Notes: generated from the letters alone by a model not told the origin. 16,651 nucleotides of DNA from JBCCSZ01 sp039199225 (GCA_039199225.1 JBCCSZ010000167.1:1-16651), one strand, 5' to 3'; counted from the stretch's first letter, positions 6,914 to 14,468 are shown. Made by a program: numbers and translations.

Positions 6914-8359
6914 ATGAATCAAGACATCAGCCGTCCAAGCGTCCGGCCTTTCATTGGGCAGGATTTTCTTTTGACCAACGACTATGCGCTGGCCCTGTAC
7001 CACGATTATGCCCGCGATCTACCCATTATCGATTACCACAACCATCTGCCTCCCGATCAAATTGCCGCCAATACGACCTTTGAAAATATTACACAGGTTT
7101 GGTTGCAAGGCGATCACTACAAGTGGCGGGCCATGCGGACAAATGGTGTGTCGGAAGAATTCATAACAGGTCAAGCTTCCGATAAAGAGAAATTCCAGAA
7201 ATGGGCAGAGACAGTTCCTTACACCATGCGCAATCCCCTTTATCACTGGACGCACCTCGAATTGCAGCGTTACTTCGGCATTGTGGATTTGCTGGATGGT
7301 CGGAACGCTGCAGAAATTTATGCGCACACCTCAGATGTATTGGGCAGTGGTCAGTCCAATGTCCACGATCTGTTGCATAAAATGAAGGTTGAGGTACTTT
7401 GCTCTACCGATGATCCAACCGATGACTTGAAGGACCATATAAGTTTTGCCCAGGCAAAAGACACTTCCTTTCAGCTTTTTCCAAGCTTTCGTCCCGATAA
7501 GATGGTACAAATTGAGCGGGAAGATTTTGTGGATTATATAGGACGTTTGGGCGTTGTGGCCGATGTAGAGGTCACGAATTGGACGTCTTTACTGGATGCC
7601 ATTGATCGGCGGATGGCATTTTTTCATTCTCATGGTTGTCGTTTGAGTGATCATGGACTGGAACAGATGTATGCGGTTCCGTTCACCGATGCAGCAGCCA
7701 ATCGTATTTTGCAAAAGCGCCTGAGTGGAGCCATTGTTGATAGAAGCGAGACGGTGGTCTATAAATCTGCTCTTTTACATTGCCTGAGTACACGCTATCA
7801 TACAAAAGGCTGGGTTCAGCAATTCCATTTAGGTGCCTTGCGCAACAACAACCATCGGATGTTTCATTCGCTAGGGCCAGACACAGGCTGGGATTCTATT
7901 GGCGACTTTTCGCAAGCCAAGCAGCTTGCTACCTTCTTAGATCGCCTAGATGCCAACAATCAATTGACCCGTACCATCATCTACAATTTGAATCCTGCCG
8001 ACAATGAAGTCATGGCCACAATGATCGGTAATTACAACGATGGAAGTGTAGCTGGAAAAATGCAATGGGGTTCTGCTTGGTGGTTTTTGGATCAAATGGA
8101 TGGGATGGAAAAGCAGTTGAATACTCTTTCAAATATGGGATTGTTGAGTCGTTTCATTGGCATGTTGACCGACAGTCGTTCTTTCCTCAGCTTTCCCCGG
8201 CATGAATATTTTCGTCGCTTGCTGTGCCGCCTCCTTGGGCAAGACATTGAGCAAGGCTTATTGCCGGTCGATATACCTTGGATTGGGCAGTTGGTTCAGG
8301 ATATTTGTTACAACAATGCCCGAAAATACTTTAGATTTGAAGAACAGATGTTTAAATAA
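6914..8359 (+). CDS. uxaC: Glucuronate (uronate) isomerase
   Basis: This enzyme isomerises D-glucuronate to D-fructuronate and D-galacturonate to D-tagaturonate, so it serves both branches of the pathway. It is 481 aa, close to the usual length of about 470. The metal-binding HxH of the amidohydrolase-like barrel is in IIDYHNHLPPDQIA (His42, His44). Other recognisable family stretches are DHYKWRAMRTNGV, LCSTDDPTDDL, KGWVQQFHLGALRNNN, GKMQWGSAWWFLDQMDGM, and the C-terminal LLSRFIGMLTDSRSFLSFPRHEYFRR. The ATG at 6914 gives the expected N-terminus. It follows uxuA and is probably co-transcribed with it; the repeat copy at 8448-8531 separates it from kdgK. Confidence 0.96.
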   Translation: MNQDISRPSVRPFIGQDFLLTNDYALALYHDYARDLPIIDYHNHLPPDQIAANTTFENITQVWLQGDHYKWRAMRTNGVSEEFITGQASDKEKFQKWAETVPYTMRNPLYHWTHLELQRYFGIVDLLDGRNAAEIYAHTSDVLGSGQSNVHDLLHKMKVEVLCSTDDPTDDLKDHISFAQAKDTSFQLFPSFRPDKMVQIEREDFVDYIGRLGVVADVEVTNWTSLLDAIDRRMAFFHSHGCRLSDHGLEQMYAVPFTDAAANRILQKRLSGAIVDRSETVVYKSALLHCLSTRYHTKGWVQQFHLGALRNNNHRMFHSLGPDTGWDSIGDFSQAKQLATFLDRLDANNQLTRTIIYNLNPADNEVMATMIGNYNDGSVAGKMQWGSAWWFLDQMDGMEKQLNTLSNMGLLSRFIGMLTDSRSFLSFPRHEYFRRLLCRLLGQDIEQGLLPVDIPWIGQLVQDICYNNARKYFRFEEQMFK

Positions 8360-8415
8360 GTTGGTCTAATTGTGAGAGCGTTCGAAGTTGCGAGAAAAAT
8401 GAGTAGACTTGTCCA

Positions 8416-8445
8416 GCGCTTAAAATATCAAATGAATTTTAGCGC
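8416..8445. other. Stem-loop after uxaC
   Basis: GCGCTTAAAAT (8416-8426) pairs with ATTTTAGCGC (8436-8445) with one bulged T around a 9-nt loop. No T tract follows, so it is not a standard terminator. It could be an mRNA 3'-end stabiliser or a binding site. The short repeat copy begins two bases beyond it. Confidence 0.4.
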
Positions 8446-8447
8446 GC

Positions 8448-8531
8448 AAGTGCCTGGGCAAAATTGTGTTATCCTTAGTTTGAGGTGAAAGTTGTTCAAA
8501 ATAAGTCATTATTTAATTTGTCTAGGTACTT
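8448..8531. repeat. 84-bp copy of the palindromic repeat, lacking the hairpin core
   Basis: This copy aligns end to end with the 1688-1849 element in the same orientation with three substitutions, but lacks 78 bp corresponding to 1725-1802. The missing part is nearly the whole central hairpin, and GAG occurs at both deletion endpoints in the long copy. The inverted ends are AAGTGCCTGGGCAAA and TTTGTCTAGGTACTT. It lies between uxaC and kdgK and supplies a spurious in-frame GTG upstream of kdgK. Confidence 0.8.
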
Positions 8532-8565
8532 ATTTATTCATTTACGATCAACTAAAAAACAACCA

Positions 8566-9603
8566 ATGAAAAAAGTAGTCACCTTCGGTGAAATCATGTT
8601 GCGGCTCACGCCACCTGGCTGGAAGCGTTTTTCACAGGCGTCTTCCTTTGAAGTCATCTATGGCGGTGGTGAGAGCAATGTGGCTGTGTCGCTGGCCAAC
8701 TATGGCTTGCCGGTAGAGTTTGTTACTCGGCTGCCGGAAAACGATATTGGAGACTGTGCGCTGATGGAATTGCGAAAGCGAAATGTCGGTACCCATCACA
8801 TTGTTCGGGGCGGTGAAAGACTTGGAATTTACTTTTTGGAAATGGGTGCGGTGAGCCGTGGCAGCAAGGTCGTCTATGATCGGGCGCATTCTGCCATGTC
8901 GGAAATCCAGGCTGGTATGATTGATTGGGAGGAAGTTTTTCAGGAAGCTGCTTGGTTTCATTGGACGGGTATTACACCTGCCATTTCTCAAGGGGCAGCC
9001 GATGCTTGCCTGGAAGCCATCGAGGCGGCCAATCGCCTGGGCATCCCTGTTTCCACCGATTTGAACTACCGGAAAAAGCTCTGGAAATACGGCAAAGAGC
9101 CCAGCGAAGTGATGCCAGCACTGGTTGCTGGTTGTGACGTTATACTCGGCAACGAAGAAGATGCAGAAAAACACTTTGGCTTGCATCCAGAAGGGGTAGA
9201 TGTTACTCATGGCGGTAGTGTAGACGGTCAAGCCTATCTATCCGTTTTGAAGCAGTTAAAAGAAATGTTCCCCAGGTCCAAAAAGGTGATTACAACACTG
9301 AGGGGGTCGATTAGTGCATCTCACAACACCTGGTCCGGGGTATTGTATGATGGACAAACCTTGTACGAGGCGCCCACCTATCAGATCACTCACATTGTTG
9401 ATCGGGTTGGCGGTGGTGATTCCTTCATGGGAGGGCTCATTTACGGCTTGCTGCACTATCCGGAAGATGACCAACGGGCGCTGAATTTTGCTGTAGCTGC
9501 TTCCTGCCTAAAGCATACCATTTATGGAGATGCGAATTTGGTGACTGTTGCAGAGGTTGAAAAGTTGATGAGTGGGGATGCCAGTGGCCGGGTGGCACGA
9601 TGA
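8566..9603 (+). CDS. kdgK: 2-dehydro-3-deoxygluconokinase (KDG kinase)
   Basis: This is a PfkB-family sugar kinase that phosphorylates KDG to KDPG with ATP. From the ATG at 8566 it is 345 aa. It shows the substrate-binding N-terminus GEIMLRLTPPGWKRF and YGGGESNVAVSLANYG (residues 32-47), STDLNYRKKLW (163-173), GNEEDAEKHFG, and the PfkB signature DRVGGGDSFMGGL (279-291) with catalytic Asp285. An open frame back to GTG 8485 encodes residues only from the inserted repeat and leader, so that longer start is rejected. The KDPG aldolase gene follows 22 bp downstream, then the TRAP genes, indicating one transcript. Confidence 0.93.
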   Translation: MKKVVTFGEIMLRLTPPGWKRFSQASSFEVIYGGGESNVAVSLANYGLPVEFVTRLPENDIGDCALMELRKRNVGTHHIVRGGERLGIYFLEMGAVSRGSKVVYDRAHSAMSEIQAGMIDWEEVFQEAAWFHWTGITPAISQGAADACLEAIEAANRLGIPVSTDLNYRKKLWKYGKEPSEVMPALVAGCDVILGNEEDAEKHFGLHPEGVDVTHGGSVDGQAYLSVLKQLKEMFPRSKKVITTLRGSISASHNTWSGVLYDGQTLYEAPTYQITHIVDRVGGGDSFMGGLIYGLLHYPEDDQRALNFAVAASCLKHTIYGDANLVTVAEVEKLMSGDASGRVAR

Positions 9604-9625
9604 TGACAATACTAAAATAAATACC

Positions 9626-10294
9626 ATGATAAATCGAATTGAAGTTGCTCAAGCGATGAAAGACACGGGTTTAGTTCCGCTCTTTTTTCACGCCGATGCA
9701 ACGCTTGCCAAAAAGGTCTTGCAGGCTTGTTACGATGGAGGAGCCAGGCTATTGGAGTTTACCAGTAGGGGGGACTTCGCGCACGAAGTATTTGCTGAGT
9801 TGAGTAAATATGCCCAGGCGAATTTGCCAGGTATGCATTTGGGCGTTGGCTCTGTTACGGATGCTGGATCGGCCTCTTTGTACATGCAATTGGGCGCTCG
9901 CTTTGTTGTGACCCCTGTTTTTCGGGAAGACATTGCGAAGGCTTGTAATAGACGCAAGGTGTTGTGGTCGCCGGGCTGTGGCTCGTTGACAGAAATCTGT
10001 CAGGCAGAGGAATGGGGTTGCGAGATTGTCAAACTATTCCCAGGTGGCATCTACGGTCCTGGTTTTGTCAAAGCCATCAAGGGGCCTCAACCTTGGACAT
10101 CCGTCATGCCGACGGGTGGTGTTCAGCCAACGGAGGAGAACCTTCGTGGGTGGTTTGGTGCGGGCGTTACTTGTGTAGGGATGGGGAGTAAGTTGATTAC
10201 CAAGAAGCTTATCGCCCAACAAGATTTTGATGGCTTGAGAGAGAAGGTGAGAAAGACCTTGGACTTGATCAAGGAAATCAGAAGTGAAGGGTAA
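9626..10294 (+). CDS. eda: KDPG aldolase (2-dehydro-3-deoxyphosphogluconate / 4-hydroxy-2-oxoglutarate aldolase)
   Basis: This class I aldolase cleaves KDPG to pyruvate and glyceraldehyde-3-phosphate, the last step of the pathway. It is 222 aa from the ATG at 9626, normal for the family. The Schiff-base lysine is Lys136 in EIVKLFPGG. The conserved glutamate is Glu44 in LLEFTSRGDF. Phosphate-binding glycines are in MPTGGVQP (161-168) and VGMGSKL. The frame extends to GTG 9572 inside kdgK, but the family N-terminus (INRIEVAQAMKDTGLVPLF) starts at 9626. It sits between kdgK and dctP in one tight unit. Confidence 0.94.
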   Translation: MINRIEVAQAMKDTGLVPLFFHADATLAKKVLQACYDGGARLLEFTSRGDFAHEVFAELSKYAQANLPGMHLGVGSVTDAGSASLYMQLGARFVVTPVFREDIAKACNRRKVLWSPGCGSLTEICQAEEWGCEIVKLFPGGIYGPGFVKAIKGPQPWTSVMPTGGVQPTEENLRGWFGAGVTCVGMGSKLITKKLIAQQDFDGLREKVRKTLDLIKEIRSEG

Positions 10295-10297
10295 GCG

Positions 10298-10328
10298 GAG
10301 GATTTTTATGATCCAGAAATGTCTATGA
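10298..10328 (+). other. SD-like site plus six-codon mini-ORF overlapping the dctP start
   Basis: GGAGGA (10298-10303), rare as a functional ribosome site in Bacteroidota, is followed at 10308 by ATG and a six-codon frame (MIQKCL). Its TGA stop at 10326-10328 overlaps the dctP ATG at 10325 as ATGA. This could couple translation to dctP, or may be chance. Confidence 0.25.
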
Positions 10329-11296
10329 AAAAATTAGGTATATATCTGACTTTCTGCCTGTTGGTTCTAGCTTGTAGTGAAGGAAATGGACGGCGCACCC
10401 TTAAGCTGGCGCATGGCTTGAATGTTGATCATCCGGTGCATCAGGGGATGGTGTATATGCAGGATCGATTGCTGGAAAAATCTGGCGGTAAGTTGGGATT
10501 AGAGATTTATCCAAGTCAGCAATTGGGGAGTGAACGGCAATGTTTGGAGCTGCTGCAGATTGGGTCTTTGGCAATGACGAAAGTGTCGGGGGCAGTGATG
10601 GAGAACTTTTCGCCCAGTCTCAAGGTAATGAGTTTGCCTTATATTTTTCGGGGTAGAGATCACAACTACAAGGTGCAGGATAGTGAGGTGGGTAAAAGAC
10701 TGTTGGTGCAGGGAGAGGCATTTTGGCTCAGGGGGTTGACCTACTTTGATGCGGGACAACGTTCTTTTTACACGAAGACCAAGCCAGTAGAGCAGCCAGC
10801 AGATTTGGAGGGACTGAAAATCCGGGTGCAAGAAAGTAAAACAGCTATGGAGTTGGTCCGATCGCTAGGAGGTGCGCCGACGCCTATTTCCTGGGGTGAA
10901 TTGTACACTGCGCTACAGCAAGGAATCGTAGACGGTGCCGAGAACAACCCGCCCAGTTTTTACACCAGTCGGCATTACGAGATTTGTAAGTACTATTCGC
11001 TCAACGAGCATACGGCCGTGCCGGACCTAATTGTCATAGGAACGCCCGCTTGGAACAGCCTTAGTACAGAAGAGCAACAATGGCTACAAGAGGCCGCAGA
11101 CGAAGCCAAGCAGCACCAGCGCAAATTGTGGGTGGCTGCTGAGGAGGAAGCATTGCGAGAAGTTCAGAAAGCTGGGGTGACAGTGATCCGCCCGAGCAAG
11201 GAAAGCTTTTCGATACAGACAAAATCTATATTGGAAGCCTACAAGAATGACCCGGAAATGTACCAACTGATTCAAGAAATCCAAGCCATTAAATGA
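10325..11296 (+). CDS. dctP: TRAP transporter solute-binding protein, lipoprotein-type (DctP family)
   Basis: This is the substrate-binding component of a TRAP transporter. From the ATG at 10325 (323 aa) it has a short signal peptide with a lipobox, LVLAC, Cys17; an ATG at 10319 would add two residues. DctP-family features are LKLAHGLNVDHPVHQG at the mature N-terminus, LPYIFRGRDHNYK, the substrate-anchoring Arg in LEGLKIRVQES, and the ELYTALQQGIVDGAENNPPSFYTS core. The lipobox suggests a membrane-anchored rather than freely soluble protein; only one acidic residue follows the Cys, so a surface-export signal is not evident. It is translationally coupled to dctQ by a 4-bp ATGA overlap. Hexuronate as the substrate is inferred from the neighbouring catabolic genes. 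Confidence 0.92.
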   Translation: MKKLGIYLTFCLLVLACSEGNGRRTLKLAHGLNVDHPVHQGMVYMQDRLLEKSGGKLGLEIYPSQQLGSERQCLELLQIGSLAMTKVSGAVMENFSPSLKVMSLPYIFRGRDHNYKVQDSEVGKRLLVQGEAFWLRGLTYFDAGQRSFYTKTKPVEQPADLEGLKIRVQESKTAMELVRSLGGAPTPISWGELYTALQQGIVDGAENNPPSFYTSRHYEICKYYSLNEHTAVPDLIVIGTPAWNSLSTEEQQWLQEAADEAKQHQRKLWVAAEEEALREVQKAGVTVIRPSKESFSIQTKSILEAYKNDPEMYQLIQEIQAIK

Positions 11297-11766
11297 TGAT
11301 CGAAAAAATCAATTATTGGGTGGGCAGGGTATTGATTGTCTTGATGTTTGTGATGACACTGGACGTACTGTGGGGTGTCTTTACCCGCTATGTTGTCGGA
11401 AGCCAAGCTGGTTGGACGGAGGAGTTGGCGCGCTTTCTTCTGATCTGGATTGGGATTCTAGGGACAGCCTATGCTAGTGGGAAGAAGATGCATTTGTCGA
11501 TTGATTTGCTTCCACCGAAGCTAGGGCCTGGCGGCCAGCAAAACCTTCGTCGCTTTAGCAATGTAATGGTTCTCTTTTTTGCATTGACGGTCATGGTGAT
11601 CGGTGGTTGTCGCTTGCTCTATATTTCTGCTAGATTGGGGCAGTCTTCTGCTGCCTTGAGCATCCCGATGCAGTACGTGTACATCGTCATTCCGTTCAGT
11701 GGCCTTTTGATTGTTTTGTATAAATTGCTTGATTTGTTTTCGCCATCCTCTCAACCTATCGAATAA
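11293..11766 (+). CDS. dctQ: TRAP transporter small permease (DctQ family)
   Basis: This is the small integral membrane subunit of the TRAP transporter. It is 157 aa with four predicted hydrophobic helices: about residues 10-30 (VLIVLMFVMTLDVLWGVF), 44-62, 84-105 and 124-148. The family hallmark WTEELARFLLIWIGILG lies between helices 1 and 2, followed by KKMHLSIDLLP. It starts at the ATG overlapping the dctP TGA by 4 bp and ends directly before dctM, so the three subunits are coupled. Confidence 0.92.
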   Translation: MMIEKINYWVGRVLIVLMFVMTLDVLWGVFTRYVVGSQAGWTEELARFLLIWIGILGTAYASGKKMHLSIDLLPPKLGPGGQQNLRRFSNVMVLFFALTVMVIGGCRLLYISARLGQSSAALSIPMQYVYIVIPFSGLLIVLYKLLDLFSPSSQPIE

Positions 11767-13053
11767 GTGGAAGTTGCCATACTTGTCTTATCATTCATCA
11801 TCTTGTTGGGCTTGGGCCTGCCCATTGCTTGGAGCATTGGATTGAGTAGTTTATTTACCATGTTGGTAAGCATCCCCGCCATTCCGGCTTTCACGACGGT
11901 GGCACAGCGTATGGCGACGGGCTTGGATAGTTTTTCTTTATTGGCCATTCCTTTTTTTGTTTTGGCTGGTCAAATTATGAATCGAGGGGGGATTGCCAGG
12001 CGGCTGATCAATTTTGCTAAAAGTCTGGTAGGAGCCTTGCCCGGGGGGCTGGCACATGTCAACATCATTGCTGCCATGTTATTTGGCGCCATAGCAGGCT
12101 CGGCTGTCGCAGCGGCTTCCGCCATCGGTAGTTCCTTGGGGAAGCCCATGGAAGAGGAAGGCTACAACAAAGAATTTTCAGCAGCGGTCAACATTACCAG
12201 TTCGACCATGGGTTTGGTTATTCCGCCCAGTAACATTCTGATTGTTTATTCTCTGGCCAGCGGAGGCGTCAGTATTGCTGCACTGTTTCTGGCAGGCTAC
12301 ATCCCCGGTATCCTAACGGGATTACTGCTGATGCTGGTTGCTGGTATTTGGGCCAAGCGAAAAGGCTTTCCCACCGGCGAGCGCACGCGCTTATCAGAGG
12401 TGTTGCGAACGTTTGTTGATGCCCTACCCAGTTTGTTTCTACTGTTCGTTGTGATCGGAGGCATTGTAGCGGGTATTTTTACAGCGACGGAAGCCTCTGC
12501 AGCGGCTGTACTATATTGTTTGGTACTGACCTACCTCTACAAGGAAGTTTCTCTGAAGGATATTCCCGACATCTTTTTGGAATCCATCGGTACGACTGCC
12601 ATTGTACTCATACTGATTGCAACTTCCATGAGCATGTCCTGGATTATGGCTTATGAGAACATTCCACAAAATATTACGGACCTATTACTGTCGATCAGCG
12701 ACAACCGCATCATCGTCTTGGTACTCATCAATTTTATCTTATTATTTGTAGGGATATTTATGGACATTACCCCTGCTGTTTTGATTTTCACGCCTATTTT
12801 CCTGCCAGTGGTTCAGGAGTTGGGTATGGACCCTGCGCACTTTGGTATTGTCATGGTTTTAAATTTGTGCATTGGTTTGTGTACGCCACCAGTTGGGTCG
12901 GTTTTGTTTGTTGGTGTAGGTGTGGCGGGAACCAAAATTGAAAAAGTTGTGCGGCCGCTTTTACCACTGTTTATTGCCATGCTGTTTGCCCTGATTCTCG
13001 TCACCTTTGTACCAGGCTTAAGTCTTTGGTTGCCCCGCTTATTTGGCTACTAG
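11767..13053 (+). CDS. dctM: TRAP transporter large permease (DctM family)
   Basis: This is the large, ion-coupled permease subunit, 428 aa and rich in hydrophobic helices across its length, as is usual for DctM. Family landmarks are GLPIAWSIGLSSLF, PFFVLAGQIMNRGGIARRLI, the GAIAGSAVAAASAIGS reentrant-loop region, VIPPSNILIVYSLASG, TATEASAAAVLYCL, and LCIGLCTPPVGSVLFVG near the end. The start is GTG at 11767, immediately after the dctQ TAA with no gap. The terminal TAG shares the bases CTAG with the stop codon of the convergent antitoxin gene, leaving no room for an intergenic terminator. Confidence 0.93.
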   Translation: MEVAILVLSFIILLGLGLPIAWSIGLSSLFTMLVSIPAIPAFTTVAQRMATGLDSFSLLAIPFFVLAGQIMNRGGIARRLINFAKSLVGALPGGLAHVNIIAAMLFGAIAGSAVAAASAIGSSLGKPMEEEGYNKEFSAAVNITSSTMGLVIPPSNILIVYSLASGGVSIAALFLAGYIPGILTGLLLMLVAGIWAKRKGFPTGERTRLSEVLRTFVDALPSLFLLFVVIGGIVAGIFTATEASAAAVLYCLVLTYLYKEVSLKDIPDIFLESIGTTAIVLILIATSMSMSWIMAYENIPQNITDLLLSISDNRIIVLVLINFILLFVGIFMDITPAVLIFTPIFLPVVQELGMDPAHFGIVMVLNLCIGLCTPPVGSVLFVGVGVAGTKIEKVVRPLLPLFIAMLFALILVTFVPGLSLWLPRLFGY

Positions 13054-14069
13054 AGGTCGCTGATTTCGAAGGCGTATTTTTGATAGCTGATTTTTCCCTT
13101 GGTAGGGTGCAGCTCCTGCCAGCATTTTTCTTCATGGCTCAACTCGACCAATTGTTCCCTCGACTTGAATCCCAGCTTTTGGTAAATCCATTCCAGGGTA
13201 TCGATTTCTGCTTGTGTAAAAAGCGCAGGTTGGAACTTTTGGATGGGGATCATCCGCTCCAACGTCTGGTCGAATTCCTGGCTGGGTAATTCTTGTACAT
13301 CGAGGTATTCTTCATCGACCATAGAGGCATACAAATGGGCATATTTTTCCGGTACAGGACCCATTTTAATGGCGATGTAAGGAATGCCAGAGATGCTTTT
13401 ACCAGACTGCTGAAAGTGGAGGAAGTCCGAGTAAAAGAGTAGTTTGTTGAGTTTGACTTTGAAAAGGAAATCCAGCTTATCGAGAAAGTAAATCACCATA
13501 AAAGTGAGCTTCTCGAAATTTGGCAAAGCATAGCCAGAAAACTCATCGGGAACTTCGACAACAGGGAGGCAATTTCTCGAAGGCTCACTGTCTTTATGGA
13601 TCAGTTGTTGAAGCTTTTGTTGTATTTTTTTCCTTCTGGCAGCGCTCATTTCCAGCAGCCCGATGCGCTGCTCAAACAGCTCGTGAAATACCTTAGGGTC
13701 TCGGATAACGTTTAGGAGTGTGGCGTTAGAGACGCTTGGCATTTCTCCATTTTCATAATTCCGAATCATGTTTACGCCCAGGCCGAGTACTTTGGACATT
13801 TGGAGTTGATTGAGTCCAAAACGCTCTCTGGTATTCTTAATTTGTTCGGGAAACAGCAGGTGGTATTTGTCTCTGTATTGGTTGTAGACTTGGTTGACAT
13901 TGAGTAGGTCTAATTCATCCGTTGTGAATTGTCGTTGGGTTTTTAGACATTCGTAGAAATGCTCCCACACCTGAAAATACTCTTTTCGAAACGCTCGCTG
14001 TCTTTGCTCCTTTTTTAAAATGGCGTTGCCCTGTACAAATGGGCTTTCGATTAATTTTTTCATGGCCAT
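13050..14069 (-). CDS. Antitoxin: MqsA-like HTH fused to Panacea/DUF4065 (SocA-like) domain
   Basis: This 339-aa protein directly follows the toxin gene: the toxin TAA is at 14070-14072 and this ATG at 14067-14069, with a second ATG at 14061-14063. Residues 1-75 resemble the N-terminal half of MqsA-like proteins (AFRKEYFQVWEHFYEC, then NVNQVYNQYRDKY), but the usual CPxC and CxxC zinc ligands read SPFV (9-12) and CLKT (41-44). Residues 78-125 form an MqsA-type HTH (LNQLQMSKVLGLGVNMIRNYENGEMP). Residues about 185-320 match the Panacea/DUF4065 domain: KLNKLLFYSDFLHFQQSG and IPYIAIKMGPVPEKY. Panacea domains are known to neutralise unrelated toxins. It probably both represses its own promoter through the HTH and neutralises the toxin. 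Domain calls are from pattern recognition only. Confidence 0.85.
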   Translation of the reverse strand: MAMKKLIESPFVQGNAILKKEQRQRAFRKEYFQVWEHFYECLKTQRQFTTDELDLLNVNQVYNQYRDKYHLLFPEQIKNTRERFGLNQLQMSKVLGLGVNMIRNYENGEMPSVSNATLLNVIRDPKVFHELFEQRIGLLEMSAARRKKIQQKLQQLIHKDSEPSRNCLPVVEVPDEFSGYALPNFEKLTFMVIYFLDKLDFLFKVKLNKLLFYSDFLHFQQSGKSISGIPYIAIKMGPVPEKYAHLYASMVDEEYLDVQELPSQEFDQTLERMIPIQKFQPALFTQAEIDTLEWIYQKLGFKSREQLVELSHEEKCWQELHPTKGKISYQKYAFEISDL

Positions 14070-14417
14070 TTATTTAAAATGAAAATTTAACGGATACTCG
14101 GCCAAGTGAAACGAAATACAAATGACCGGCTTGTTGCGCTGATTGATCTGAACTTTGATGTACACTTCTTGGCCGGTTATGATTTTGCCAAATACCCATA
14201 GTGGTTTTCCGCCAAACTGATCTTTCAGTGGTCCGGAGATGTAGTTTTTAGGGCTTAGTTGCTTGATGTGTTCTTTTCTTTGGATCGGCGTAATTCCTAG
14301 TTGTAACAGCGCTTGTGTATTCTTCTCTCTATTTTCAAATACGATCCCGTAAATGGGAATCTTAGCTTTCAACTGATTTAAGAATACCTCAATTTCTAGC
14401 AAATCGATCTGACCCAT
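14070..14417 (-). CDS. MqsR-like toxin, candidate mRNA interferase
   Basis: This 115-aa protein is encoded immediately upstream of the antitoxin, in the toxin-first order of mqsRA and higBA. Its C-terminal half (residues 54-104) has LSPKNYISGPLKDQ, LWVFGKIITGQEVYIKVQI and ICISFHLAEYPL. From memory this lines up with the MqsR segment containing TGQVYLKITV, suggesting an MqsR-like ribonuclease of the RelE fold. The N-terminal half begins with a helix (DLLEIEVFLNQLKAKIP) and a segment (ENREKNTQALLQLGITPIQR) of the kind that precedes the catalytic region. The gene is lower in GC than the uronate genes (23 of 60 at 14281-14340). Function rests on one aligned stretch plus the linked antitoxin, so toxin is likely and MqsR-type activity less certain. 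Confidence 0.72.
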   Translation of the reverse strand: MGQIDLLEIEVFLNQLKAKIPIYGIVFENREKNTQALLQLGITPIQRKEHIKQLSPKNYISGPLKDQFGGKPLWVFGKIITGQEVYIKVQINQRNKPVICISFHLAEYPLNFHFK

Positions 14418-14468
14418 TTTTATAAATGTAGAGTATTTAATTCGACTTTAAAATTGTTTTATATAAAT

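Noticed and set aside
8416..8445. Stem-loop after uxaC as an intrinsic terminator
   Set aside because: The stem is good but no T tract follows, so it was listed only as a stem-loop of unknown role.
8485..8565. Upstream extension of the kdgK frame starting at GTG 8485
   Set aside because: The extra 27 codons fall in the repeat copy and its flank, while the PfkB-family N-terminus begins at the ATG at 8566.
8632..9231. 199-codon minus-strand open frame opposite kdgK
   Set aside because: It is antisense to a well-supported kinase gene and its translation resembles no protein family I know.
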